Source of the DNA: an uncultured Rhodanobacteraceae bacterium
GTDB taxonomy: Bacteria; Pseudomonadota; Gammaproteobacteria; Xanthomonadales; Rhodanobacteraceae
Length of the DNA stretch: 12,142 bases
Reading direction: 5' to 3'
Assembly (NCBI GenBank): GCA_937902695.1
Contig: CALFNI010000299.1
Location: 1 to 12,142, forward strand
In this document: positions 1-6,915 of the stretch, in pieces
Layout: every line of letters begins with the position of its first letter
Numbering within the stretch: the stretch's first letter is position 1
Made by a program: the position numbers and the translations under genes
Notes under the pieces: model-generated
What the model saw: only the letters and a program-made list of their open reading frames with translations
Databases searched by the model: none
What the model was told of the DNA's origin: nothing

Positions 1-1078
1 CGGTGATCGCGAGCGTCTCCATGCCGGCCTTGCGCAGGATCGATTCGGCGAACAGCGTCTGCGAGCGATCGTCCTCGACGATCATGATGCGGTACGGATT
101 CGAGCGCTCGGTTTCGATCAGCTCGCCGATGCGCGCGAGGACATCGTCGGCTTTCGCCGGCTGCGGAATGAATGCATCGCAGCCCGCGCGCACGGCGCGC
201 AGCCGTTTCGTGAGCTCGGCATCGCTCGCCAGCGCGACGAACCAGATCCGCTCGCTGACTTCGGCGCGGGCGCGCTTGACGAGCGCGCCGATTTCGTCGA
301 GCGCGATCTCGAACGCGGCGTCGACGACGACGAGGTGCGGCGGCAGCGCAACGAGGAGCTCCTTGAGCTCGTCGCTGCCGTCGAACGTGTTGAGATCGTA
401 GCCCTGCTCGGCGAGGTAACGGTCGATCTCGGCCGCCGGCGGCTCGCCGCGGGTCAGGTGGTAGGCCATCTTGCGGGCGGGCGCGTTGCTGCGCGCCGGC
501 ACCGCGTTCGGCGTCGATTCGACCAGTGCCGTCGGCGCGGCGGCGGCCGGCGTGCCGGCCGCGGGTGCGATCGCCGATGCGGGCAGCGGCGCCGGCGTGA
601 ACGCCGGCTCGGCGATCGGCGCGCGGGCGACGAGGCCCGCGAAACGCTGCCAATAGTTCGGCGGCGGCGTGACGAGCAGCGGGAAGCCCTGATCCTGAAC
701 GGGGCCGGCCACGAAGACGCCGGCCTGCGTCGCGCTCGCCTCGGCCGCGACGGGGAGGCGCTTTTCGCGGATGTCGTCGAGCAAGGTGGCGATGCGCGCG
801 GCGACGGCGCTGTCCGGCACGCGCGGGGGATCGAACAGCGGCTGGACCGCGGTCGCGAGCGCGTCGAGCGAATCGGCGAGGTCCTCGGCGTCGAGATCGC
901 GGCAGGCGAGGGCGAGCGATGCGGCGTCGTCCGCGAGGAGGTACAGCGTATTGATGTCCCAGCCTTCCCGATGCAGCCGATCGCCGCGGCTCGAGAGCCG
1001 CGCCAGGCGCTGCGGTAGCTGGGCCAGGAACAACGATTTGAGTTCCGCGCCCGTGATATTGAGATCGCGGGTCTGCAT
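1..1078 (-). CDS. Multi-receiver signalling protein (HPt-like + REC + REC), 3' part cut by window edge
   Basis: The protein begins MQTRDLNITGAEL at the ATG at 1078-1076, and 359 codons are visible before the left edge. Residues 10-105 are helical and resemble an HPt/Hpt-like domain, but the expected phospho-histidine position (about residue 50, LLADDAASL) carries Asp, so it looks degenerate. Residues 115-200 form an Ala/Pro-rich linker. Residues 205-320 form a receiver-like domain with a candidate Asp253 (HLVVVDAAF). Its early acidic pair is missing and the conserved Lys is Gln306 (FIPQP), so it is probably a pseudo-receiver. A second receiver starts near 330 (RIMIVEDD) with its acidic residues intact. 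Proteins of this build usually end in a GGDEF (diguanylate cyclase) output domain; that part would lie outside the window and is inferred. The gene lies 148 bases downstream of hemJ on the same strand. No clear transcript link is seen. Confidence 0.82.
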   Translation of the reverse strand, partial: MQTRDLNITGAELKSLFLAQLPQRLARLSSRGDRLHREGWDINTLYLLADDAASLALACRDLDAEDLADSLDALATAVQPLFDPPRVPDSAVAARIATLLDDIREKRLPVAAEASATQAGVFVAGPVQDQGFPLLVTPPPNYWQRFAGLVARAPIAEPAFTPAPLPASAIAPAAGTPAAAAPTALVESTPNAVPARSNAPARKMAYHLTRGEPPAAEIDRYLAEQGYDLNTFDGSDELKELLVALPPHLVVVDAAFEIALDEIGALVKRARAEVSERIWFVALASDAELTKRLRAVRAGCDAFIPQPAKADDVLARIGELIETERSNPYRIMIVEDDRSQTLFAESILRKAGMETLAIT

Positions 1079-1226
1079 TCGATTCCCCTCGCCGGACTAT
1101 ACCAGTCGGGTGGAGCGTGTCGATTTGGAGATCCGTTCCGGGGTGCCGTCTGTCGGCCTGGCGTTTATCTGCGGCGCGCGGCGCCGCCATCCGGCTGGAC
1201 TTCCGGAACGCCGCCCGAAGCCGCGA

Positions 1227-1655
1227 TCAGAACGGCTTCACGACCACAAGAATCACAATCGCGATCAAGAACAACACCGGCACTTCATTGAAAACCCGAA
1301 GCCATTTGCTCGACTTCGTGATTTCGTCGCGCGCGAACGCGGCCACCAGTCGCGCAAGCACCGCCTGATACCCGAAAAGCCCTCCGACCAGGAGCAATTT
1401 CACGATCAGCCAGCCCTGCGCGAGATAGTGCGGGCTCAATCGCGCAGCCCAGATCAGCGTCGCGGCGCCGAACACCACCGTCAGCGTGCTGCCGATGCGC
1501 GTCATCGCCAGCAAGCGCCGCTCCATCACCTTGAGGCGCTCGCGCACGACGGGTTCGCCCGCTTCGGCGTGGTAGACCAGAAGCCGCGGCAGATAGAACA
1601 AACCCGCGAACCACGTCACGACAAAGACGATGTGGAAGGCCTTGAGCCAGATCAT
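1227..1655 (-). CDS. hemJ: Protoporphyrinogen IX oxidase HemJ (CopD-like membrane protein)
   Basis: This 142-residue inner-membrane protein matches the HemJ family, the oxygen-independent-type enzyme that oxidises protoporphyrinogen IX to protoporphyrin IX in the penultimate heme step. The start WLKAFHIVFVVTWFAGL carries the conserved His8 in the first membrane helix. Later come YLPRL (21-25), a central TM pair (about 55-72 and 82-104, with Lys86), and the signature WLRVFNEVP (118-126), followed by the last TM helix. The length is normal for the family. The gene is divergent from the DUF6776/bactofilin/erpA cluster, and a link between heme and Fe-S assembly is plausible but inferred. The start is the first ATG, with no strong Shine-Dalgarno sequence. 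Annotation pipelines sometimes label this family simply CopD. Confidence 0.9.
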   Translation of the reverse strand: MIWLKAFHIVFVVTWFAGLFYLPRLLVYHAEAGEPVVRERLKVMERRLLAMTRIGSTLTVVFGAATLIWAARLSPHYLAQGWLIVKLLLVGGLFGYQAVLARLVAAFARDEITKSSKWLRVFNEVPVLFLIAIVILVVVKPF

Positions 1656-1706
1656 GCGTTAAATCCGTGTGCGAAGGGCGTCAGCGAAGGCCCAGATGGT
1701 AATCGC

Positions 1707-1736
1707 TTGACCTCATCGGCGGGCGGCGACTATAAG
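1707..1736 (+). promoter_or_regulatory. Sigma70-type promoter of the DUF6776-bactofilin-erpA cluster
   Basis: TTGACC at 1707-1712 and TATAAG at 1731-1736 are separated by 18 bases. This is a near-consensus -35/-10 pair in the hemJ-DUF6776 divergent gap. It would give a leader of roughly 28 bases before the ATG at 1771. The assignment rests on sequence match only. Confidence 0.55.
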
Positions 1737-1770
1737 CCTCGCCCTCCCTGCAGAATCCTTCCCCGAGCGC

Positions 1771-2493
1771 ATGCCGCGCATTCCGCCGCCGCTTGTCGTC
1801 CGTACGCACGATCCCGCGCGCCAGCGCCGCGGGCAGATGCTCGCGGGTGCGATCTGGATCGTTTCGCTGATCGTCGCCTCCGCGGCGACCGCGGCGATCG
1901 TCTCGTACGGATTCGAGAGTGCCTCGCGCTCGCGCGGCGACGCGGCGGACAAGGATACCGAGGCCCTGAAGGGGCGCATCGCGATGCTCGAGCGTTCCGA
2001 GCAGATCGCGAAGGCCGCGGTCGGCGACCTGCGCGACACGTTGCGCGATCGCGAGGAGGAAATCGAATCGCTCCGTTCGGATCTGGCCTTTTACGGGCGC
2101 CTCGTCGGCGGCGGCAAGCGCGAAGGGCTCGCCGTGCACGTGCTGAAGGTGCGCCGCGTCGGCGATTCGCAGGCGTGGAATTTCGTCGCGACGCTGACGC
2201 AGAACTTCAAGCGCGGCCAGGATACGAAGGGCCACGTGTCGCTCTCGATCGAGGGCGTCGAGAACGGCAAGCTCGCCACGCTCGACTGGGCGGCGCTGAC
2301 GCAGGGCCAGAATCCTGCCGGGATCGAGTACGGCTTCAAATATTTTCAGCAGGTGAACGGTACCATCATGCTGCCGGGGGGATTCCAGGCGAACCGCGTG
2401 CGCGTGAAGGCCGACGGCGACGGCGGCCATGTCGAGCAGGATTTCGCCTGGAGCGATGCGATCAAGGGCGAGGAGGGCGACGATGTTCGGTAA
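1771..2493 (+). CDS. DUF6776 family membrane protein
   Basis: This 240-residue protein has unknown biochemical function. The N-terminus is basic and cytoplasmic. One TM helix spans about residues 24-46 (MLAGAIWIVSLIVASAATAA), and a charged coiled coil (about 57-95) follows. A C-terminal beta-rich domain carries conserved-looking phrases: DLAFYGRLVGG, FVATLTQNFKRG, YGFKYFQQVNGTIMLPGGF and a closing DFAWSD. This layout fits the DUF6776 family, which is commonly found next to bactofilin and erpA in beta- and gammaproteobacteria (recalled, not searched). Its 3' end overlaps the bactofilin start by 11 bases, which indicates translational coupling and suggests the two work together, perhaps with this protein anchoring or positioning the bactofilin. 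A promoter lies immediately upstream. Confidence 0.83.
   Translation: MPRIPPPLVVRTHDPARQRRGQMLAGAIWIVSLIVASAATAAIVSYGFESASRSRGDAADKDTEALKGRIAMLERSEQIAKAAVGDLRDTLRDREEEIESLRSDLAFYGRLVGGGKREGLAVHVLKVRRVGDSQAWNFVATLTQNFKRGQDTKGHVSLSIEGVENGKLATLDWAALTQGQNPAGIEYGFKYFQQVNGTIMLPGGFQANRVRVKADGDGGHVEQDFAWSDAIKGEEGDDVR
2471..2476 (+). promoter_or_regulatory. Shine-Dalgarno site setting the bactofilin start
   Basis: A perfect AGGAGG sits inside the 3' end of the DUF6776 gene, 6 bases before the ATG at 2483. It fixes the bactofilin start there rather than at the in-frame ATG at 2429, which lacks such a site and would add a non-homologous Arg-rich leader. Confidence 0.8.
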
Positions 2494-2899
2494 CGGCAAG
2501 CGCAACGGAAACGGCGTCGCGGTGGCGCCGATCACGACATTGATCGCCGAGGGCACCGTGATCCGCGGCGATGTCGCGTTCACGGGCGGGCTGCATCTGG
2601 ACGGCCGCATCGAGGGCGCGGTCAGCGCCGATGGCGCCGACGCGGTGCTCACGCTCTCGGACAAGGGCCGCGTGGTCGGCGAGATCCGCGCGTCGAACGC
2701 GGTGATCAACGGACTGGTGCAGGGCGACATCGTCGTCGGCGAGCGGCTCGAGCTCGCCGCGGGCGCGCGCATCGAGGGCAACGTCTACTACAAGACGCTC
2801 GAAATGGCCGCCGGCGCGCAGATCAACGGCAAGATGGTCTATCAGCCGGACGCGCCGCGCCAGCTGCCGCCGCCCGATCTCGTCGCCGCCGAGGCTTGA
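2483..2899 (+). CDS. Bactofilin (polymer-forming cytoskeletal protein)
   Basis: This 138-residue bactofilin is a self-assembling cytoskeletal protein built on a right-handed beta-helix, used for cell shape, envelope or polar organisation. A short disordered Gly/Asn-rich N-terminus ([11 protein letters not shown]) precedes the core. The core opens [19 protein letters not shown] and continues with periodic short repeats rich in Gly, Val and Ile ([49 protein letters not shown]) up to about residue 118. A Pro-rich tail follows ([12 protein letters not shown]). The length is typical for the family. The start is chosen from the strong AGGAGG and the overlap with the upstream gene. The stop lies about 50 bases before the preferred erpA ATG, so the three genes are probably cotranscribed. 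Confidence 0.92.
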   Translation: MFGNGKRNGNGVAVAPITTLIAEGTVIRGDVAFTGGLHLDGRIEGAVSADGADAVLTLSDKGRVVGEIRASNAVINGLVQGDIVVGERLELAAGARIEGNVYYKTLEMAAGAQINGKMVYQPDAPRQLPPPDLVAAEA

Positions 2900-2949
2900 A
2901 AGAGCGTGCAGCGGCCACGATGTTCCACGGATCCGCCTTGCGTACGACG

Positions 2950-3318
2950 ATGAACGAAACCGCCACGCCGACCTATCTCGACGCGCCCGAAGCGCCGCTC
3001 GCCTTCTCGGACGCGGCCGCGCTGAAGGTGCGCGAGCTCATCGCCGAGGAGGGCAATCCGGCGCTCAAGCTGCGCGTCTACATCTCCGGCGGCGGCTGCT
3101 CGGGCTTCCAGTACGGCTTCACGTTCGACGAGGCGCGCGCCGAAGACGATTTCGCGGTCGACAAGGAAGGCGTCACGCTGCTCGTCGATCCGCTGAGCCT
3201 GCAGTACCTCGCCGGCGCCGAAATCGACTATTCCGAATCGCTGAGCGGCGCGCAGTTCGTGATCCGCAATCCGAACGCGAAGACCACCTGCGGATGCGGC
3301 TCGTCGTTCTCGATATGA
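2950..3318 (+). CDS. erpA: Iron-sulfur cluster insertion protein ErpA (A-type carrier)
   Basis: This 122-residue A-type Fe-S carrier hands clusters to apo-proteins, classically enzymes of isoprenoid synthesis and respiration. All three cluster-ligand cysteines are present: Cys50 in [13 protein letters not shown] and Cys114/Cys116 in [11 protein letters not shown]. Other family phrases include [25 protein letters not shown] and the [19 protein letters not shown] stretch. The ATG at 2950 gives a protein of normal ErpA length. In-frame alternatives are the ATG at 2920, TTG at 2938 and TTG at 2896, none with a convincing Shine-Dalgarno site, so the exact start is uncertain. It is the last gene of the DUF6776-bactofilin-erpA cluster, and a stem-loop follows directly after the stop codon. 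IscA-type carriers are the alternative, but the context and N-terminal form favour ErpA. Confidence 0.92.
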   Translation: MNETATPTYLDAPEAPLAFSDAAALKVRELIAEEGNPALKLRVYISGGGCSGFQYGFTFDEARAEDDFAVDKEGVTLLVDPLSLQYLAGAEIDYSESLSGAQFVIRNPNAKTTCGCGSSFSI

Positions 3319-3342
3319 GCGGCGATCGACGCTGATCGCCGC
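3319..3342 (+). terminator. Stem-loop directly after erpA, lacking a U tract
   Basis: A perfect 9-bp inverted repeat (GCGGCGATC / GATCGCCGC, 6-base loop) starts at the base after the erpA stop codon. There is no following T run, so it could stabilise the mRNA 3' end or assist Rho-dependent termination rather than act as a classic intrinsic terminator. Confidence 0.4.
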
Positions 3343-3457
3343 GGTCGCGGCCGTTCGGGCGCGTGCGTTGCCTGACGCGGGCGGCGTAGTCAGGATGCCG
3401 CCATCCGGGGCCGCCCCTTTCACAAGAGCAAACGGCCGCAAGCGCGGCGCCGCGCGC

Positions 3458-3466
3458 TGCTAAAAT
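3458..3466 (+). promoter_or_regulatory. Extended -10 element just before nudC
   Basis: TGCTAAAAT reads as an extended -10 (TGnTAnAAT type), and the nudC ATG begins only 6 bases after it. Transcription would then start at or next to the start codon, giving a leaderless or near-leaderless mRNA, consistent with the lack of a Shine-Dalgarno site. No good -35 is visible. Confidence 0.35.
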
Positions 3467-3472
3467 GGCGCC

Positions 3473-4420
3473 ATGCATCCGCGATCTGAAAATGTCTTCT
3501 CCGGCCTCGCGCTCGATCGCAACGCCGAGCAACGCGACGATGCCGAATGGATCGCCGCGCAGCTCGCCGATCCGCGCGCGCGCTTCCTCCTGCTCGGTGC
3601 CGAAGGCCACGCGCTCGCGCAGCGCGAGATCGATGCGCTCCGCGTGATCCTCGCCGAGGAGCGCGCCGCGCTGCTGCCGTCGGCGACGCCGAGCTATCTC
3701 GGCGCCGACGAGGCCGGCCCGTTCTTCGCGCTCAACGCCGAAGGCAGGGACGCCGCGCGCGTCGCCGCGGAGCTCGGCGGCGACTTCATCGACCTGCGCA
3801 GCGCCGGCACGCGCCTCCAGGCCTTCGAGGCGGGCCTCTTCGCGTACGCGCGCGCGCTTTCGCACTGGCAGTCGCGCACGCGTTTCTGCTCGGTCTGCGG
3901 CGCGCCGGCCGTCGTCGTCACGGCGGGCCATCGGGCGCGCTGCACGAATCCGGACTGCGCGATCGAGCATTTCCCGCGCGTCGATCCCGCGATGATCGTC
4001 ATCGTCTCGCACGGCGATGCCTGCCTGCTCGGCCGCCAGGCAACGTGGCCGGAGAGGCGCTTCTCGACGCTCGCCGGGTTCGTCGAGCCGGGCGAATCGC
4101 TCGAGGACACCGTGCGCCGCGAAGTGTTCGAGGAAGCCGGCGTTCGCGTCGGCGAATGCGCGTACCACTCCTCGCAGCCGTGGCCGTTTCCGGCGTCGCT
4201 GATGGTCGGCTTCACGGCCGAGGCGGTCGATCCCGCGATCAGGCTCGGCGGCGAGCTCGCCGAGGCGCGCTGGTTCACCGCCGACGAGATCGTCCGCGGC
4301 CTCGCCGAGCGCACGCTCGGACTTTCGCCGCCGCTCTCGGTGTCCTTCCGGCTGATCGAGCACTGGCTTCGCGAGAACGCCGGCGTCGAGCTCCGCGCGC
4401 TGATCGACGCCGCGCGCTAG
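3473..4420 (+). CDS. nudC: NAD(+) diphosphatase / NAD-capped RNA decapping hydrolase NudC
   Basis: This 315-residue Nudix enzyme hydrolyses NADH/NAD+ to NMN(H) and AMP, and in characterised homologues removes NAD caps from RNA 5' ends. Residues 1-125 form the variable N-terminal domain. A four-Cys zinc site follows (Cys139, Cys142, Cys157, Cys162), then EHFPRVDPAMIVIV. The Nudix box spans 202-224 (starting GFVEPGESLEDTV, then REVFEEAGV) with all catalytic Glu residues in place. The NudC-specific motif SQPWPFPAS is at 234-242. The start ATG lies immediately downstream of an extended -10, with no Shine-Dalgarno site. It stands as a single transcription unit between erpA and the ampE-like gene. 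The identification is firm because the zinc site and SQPWPFPxS distinguish NudC from other Nudix proteins. Confidence 0.95.
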   Translation: MHPRSENVFSGLALDRNAEQRDDAEWIAAQLADPRARFLLLGAEGHALAQREIDALRVILAEERAALLPSATPSYLGADEAGPFFALNAEGRDAARVAAELGGDFIDLRSAGTRLQAFEAGLFAYARALSHWQSRTRFCSVCGAPAVVVTAGHRARCTNPDCAIEHFPRVDPAMIVIVSHGDACLLGRQATWPERRFSTLAGFVEPGESLEDTVRREVFEEAGVRVGECAYHSSQPWPFPASLMVGFTAEAVDPAIRLGGELAEARWFTADEIVRGLAERTLGLSPPLSVSFRLIEHWLRENAGVELRALIDAAR

Positions 4421-4443
4421 CGCCGCGGCCGGCGCCGCTCGAC

Positions 4444-4515
4444 GCATCGGTAAATATACGGATGCCGCCCCGAAAGGGGCGGGTCAAGATCGTTCGCCCC
4501 CGAGTACCGGGGGCG
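4444..4515 (+). other. Cluster of consecutive GC-rich hairpins between nudC and ampE
   Basis: Three inverted repeats follow one another. The first is GCATC/GATGC (4444-4448, 4461-4465) enclosing an A/T-rich stretch; its last base overlaps the next stem. The second is CCGCCCC-GAAA-GGGGCGG (4465-4482), a 7-bp stem with a GNRA-type loop. The third is CGCCCCCG/CGGGGGCG (4495-4502, 4508-4515) with a 5-base loop. No T tract follows either strong stem. They could act as a nudC 3' structure, a small RNA, or a short dispersed repeat. Confidence 0.45.
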
Positions 4516-4571
4516 GGTCGCGCAGCCGATCTCGCTCCGTGGAGGCGTTCAGCGCTCCCATCCTCGTCGGC

Positions 4572-4577
4572 TACAAT
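4572..4577 (+). promoter_or_regulatory. Candidate -10 of the ampE-like gene
   Basis: TACAAT lies 32 bases before the ATG at 4610. The best -35 candidate, TTCAGC near 4548, is weak. It suggests the gene has its own promoter rather than depending on nudC read-through. Confidence 0.3.
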
Positions 4578-4609
4578 CGCCGCAACCCCGCGCGCGGCGA
4601 CCCGAAGCG

Positions 4610-5491
4610 ATGGCGAAGCTACTGTTGGCGATAGTGCTCGTGCTGGCGGCATCGCGCGCCGTGCCCGATCTCGCGCGCCTGCGCGATTTCTCATGGCTCA
4701 GGATCTGGCTGGCACGCTGGCGCGGCCATGGCGCGACCGCTGCGCGGCCCGCGCTGCTGCTGCCGGTGCTGGTGTTCCTGCTCTGCGTCCTGATCCAGAG
4801 CGCGCTCGATCACGTGCTGTTCGGCCTTCCGCTGTTCGCGTTCGCCGTGATCGTTCTTTTCTTCTGCTGGGGTCCGCGCGAGCTCGACGCCGACATCGAT
4901 GCCGTGCTGAAGGCGCCCGATCGCGACCAGCGTCTTGCGGCGGCGCAGGCCCTGCGGCCCGACCCCGCCGATCTGCCGCTCCCGCTCGAAGCGAACGCGC
5001 TCGTCGAGGCCGCTTTCCGCTCGGCGCTGTCGCGCTGGTTCGGCGTCCTCTTCTGGTTCGTGCTGCTCGGGCCCGCCGGCGCGCTCGGCTATCGCATGAT
5101 CCAGCTTGCCGCGCGCAACAGCGCGTTCGCCGACGGCGTCGACGCCGATCAGCATGAAGTGCTCGAACGCACGGCGCGCATTCTCGACTGGGCGCCCGCG
5201 CACCTGGTGGCGCTGACGCTCGCTCTCGTCACCGAGTTCGACGCGGTGCTTCATACCTGGCGCGAATATCACGTCGCGCACGGCCAGGGCTATTTCACGC
5301 TCGATCTCGGTTTCCTCGGCGCGCTCGCGCGCGCTGGAGTCGACGCCGACGTCGTCGCCGGCGACGGCTACGCATCCGATGTCAACGATCCGCTCAACGA
5401 GCTTGCCGACGCGCGGCGTGCGCTGCGCCGCATCCTGATGGCCTGGCTCGCCGTGCTCGCGCTGCTCGTGCTCGCCGGATGGGTCGCCTAG
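4610..5491 (+). CDS. ampE: AmpE-like inner-membrane protein (CobD/AmpE family)
   Basis: This 293-residue membrane protein is similar in length and layout to AmpE, the membrane partner of the ampDE operon implicated in beta-lactamase/cell-wall-recycling signalling. Its own biochemical function is poorly known. A hydrophobic N-terminal helix (3-15) is followed by a TM pair at about 48-86. The phrase WGPRELDADIDAVL (87-100) comes next, then EANALVEAAFRSALSRWFG and VLFWFVLLGPAGALGYRM (146-163). A final TM helix closes the C-terminus (about 274-292). The GPxGALxYR segment is characteristic of the family. No ampD is adjacent, so the usual ampDE operon is split here. The start ATG has only a weak GAAG upstream. 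A CobD/CbiB-like enzyme is less likely, given the length and the lack of cobalamin genes nearby. Confidence 0.8.
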   Translation: MAKLLLAIVLVLAASRAVPDLARLRDFSWLRIWLARWRGHGATAARPALLLPVLVFLLCVLIQSALDHVLFGLPLFAFAVIVLFFCWGPRELDADIDAVLKAPDRDQRLAAAQALRPDPADLPLPLEANALVEAAFRSALSRWFGVLFWFVLLGPAGALGYRMIQLAARNSAFADGVDADQHEVLERTARILDWAPAHLVALTLALVTEFDAVLHTWREYHVAHGQGYFTLDLGFLGALARAGVDADVVAGDGYASDVNDPLNELADARRALRRILMAWLAVLALLVLAGWVA

Positions 5492-5543
5492 CCGCATGAT
5501 GTAGCGCGCCCGTTCGATGGCGCGGCCGCGTCCTTGAAGATCT

Positions 5544-5560
5544 GCACGCTTTGTTCGTGC
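5544..5560. terminator. Weak stem-loop between convergent ampE and sigma-factor genes
   Basis: GCACG (5544-5548) and CGTGC (5556-5560) form a 5-bp stem with a 7-base T-rich loop in the 124-base gap between the two convergent genes. It is short and lacks a proper T tract, so a role as a bidirectional terminator is only a possibility. I see no small gene in this gap. Confidence 0.2.
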
Positions 5561-5615
5561 GAGCGCGCCGGCACATGGAAGCGCGGCAAACTGCGGATGC
5601 AGCGTCGGCGACAAC

Positions 5616-6890
5616 TCACCCGGAGCCGTCGCGCGGGCGCGCTACCGCGAGCGCAGCCTGCCGCCGTTGCAGGAAACGCCGGATCGCGTCGTCGCGCTCG
5701 AGGCCGATCGCGAGCTCGAACGCTTCGTGCGCCTGCCCGTTCGCGCCGTTTCGCGCGAGAAGCTCCGCACGAGCGGCCCAGTATGGCTGGTAGCGCCGCA
5801 GGCGTTCGTCCGTGTCGACATCGGGCAGCGCGGCGATCGCGGCGTCTGTACCCTGCGTTTCGGCGATCGCGAGCGCGCGGTTGATCTGCACAACCGGCGA
5901 GCGCGTCAGCGCGAAGAGCGCATCGTACAGCGCGACGACGGCCGGCCAGTCTGCGCGTCCGCTCCGGCGCCGCGCCACGTGCGCGGACTGCAGCGCCGCC
6001 TCGAGCTGGTAGCGCCCGATCGTCCCGAGCGCGCATGCGCGGCGAAGCAGCGCCTCGGCTTCCGCGATCGCCGCGATGTCCCAGGCGAGCGGATCCTGCG
6101 CGTCGAGCGGCACGAAATCGCCCGACGCGTCGCGCCGCGCGGATCGCCGCGATTCGGCGTACAGCACGAGCGCCAGCAGGCCGAGCGCCTCGGCTTCCTC
6201 AGGCAGGAGCTCGGCCGCGAGGCGCGCGAGGAACAGCGCTTCGGCGGCGAGATCGCGCCGCGCGGCATCCGTGCCCGCGGGATCGGTCCAGCCTTCGGCG
6301 AACGCGGCGTAGATCGCGTCGAGCACGGTGTCGATGCGTGCGGGCAATTCCTCGCGTTCGGGCACGCGGAACGGAATGCCGGCTTCGCGGATCTTCCGCT
6401 TGGCGCGCACGAGCCGCTTGGCCATCGCGTCCGGCGAGGTCAGGAACGCCGACGCGATCGCCTTCGCGTCGAGCCCCAGCACGACCTGCAGCATCAGCGG
6501 AGCGCGGACCGCGCTGTCGATGGCCGGATGCGCGCACGCGAAGAGGAGCGCGAGGCGCTGATCGGGAATCGCATCGTTGCCGGCGGCGGCGTGAAGACCC
6601 TCGGCGATCGTGCGCAAACTGTCCGACGCGTCGTCGTGCACGCGGACGTGGCGCGCGCCGTCGATCAGACGCCGACGCGCGACGGTCATGAGCCATGCCT
6701 CCGGATTCGCCGGTGCGCCTTTGACCGGCCACTCCGCGAGCGCCGCGGCGAATGCTTCGGACAGCGCGTCCTCGGCTGCCGCGACATCGCGCGTGCGCGC
6801 GGCGAGGAACGCGACGAGCTTGCCGTAGCTGCGGCGCGCGACCGCTTCGGCGGCTTCGCGCGCGCGCCCGTCGCCGTTCGCTTTCGTCAT
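5616..6890 (-). CDS. ECF42-type RNA polymerase sigma factor with C-terminal DUF6596/TPR extension
   Basis: This 424-residue ECF sigma factor is about twice normal ECF length. Region 2 covers about residues 15-82, with AAEDALSEAFAAALAEWP and NPEAWLMTVARRRLIDGAR. Region 4 covers about 110-172, with LLFACAHPAI, an HTH, and AMAKRLVRAKRKIREAGIP. Residues 180-424 are the helical extension (starting ELPARIDTVLDAIYAAFAEG; later LVLYAESRRSAR) and contain TPR-like helices near the C-terminus, with RLRRYQPYWAARAELLARNG and AFELAIGLERD. This is the ECF42 type, in which the extension rather than an anti-sigma factor controls activity and the gene sits beside YCII/DGPF-domain genes. Exactly that neighbour lies 25 bases upstream. 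It probably directs RNA polymerase to its own operon, but the signal is unknown. Confidence 0.93.
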   Translation of the reverse strand: MTKANGDGRAREAAEAVARRSYGKLVAFLAARTRDVAAAEDALSEAFAAALAEWPVKGAPANPEAWLMTVARRRLIDGARHVRVHDDASDSLRTIAEGLHAAAGNDAIPDQRLALLFACAHPAIDSAVRAPLMLQVVLGLDAKAIASAFLTSPDAMAKRLVRAKRKIREAGIPFRVPEREELPARIDTVLDAIYAAFAEGWTDPAGTDAARRDLAAEALFLARLAAELLPEEAEALGLLALVLYAESRRSARRDASGDFVPLDAQDPLAWDIAAIAEAEALLRRACALGTIGRYQLEAALQSAHVARRRSGRADWPAVVALYDALFALTRSPVVQINRALAIAETQGTDAAIAALPDVDTDERLRRYQPYWAARAELLARNGANGQAHEAFELAIGLERDDAIRRFLQRRQAALAVARPRDGSG

Positions 6891-6915
6891 GATCCGCCGC
6901 CGCGCGTCCGCAAGC

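Noticed and set aside
771..2543. A 590-codon open frame on the plus strand
   Set aside because: It runs antisense through the receiver protein and hemJ and out of frame through DUF6776. Its product is Arg/Ser-rich without domains. It is a by-product of high GC content.
3173..4447. A 424-codon minus-strand frame opposite erpA and nudC
   Set aside because: It is the antisense shadow of two certain genes, with no recognisable domain.
3547..5157. A 536-codon plus-strand frame across nudC and ampE
   Set aside because: It is extremely Arg/Ala-rich and is the out-of-frame shadow of two well-identified genes.
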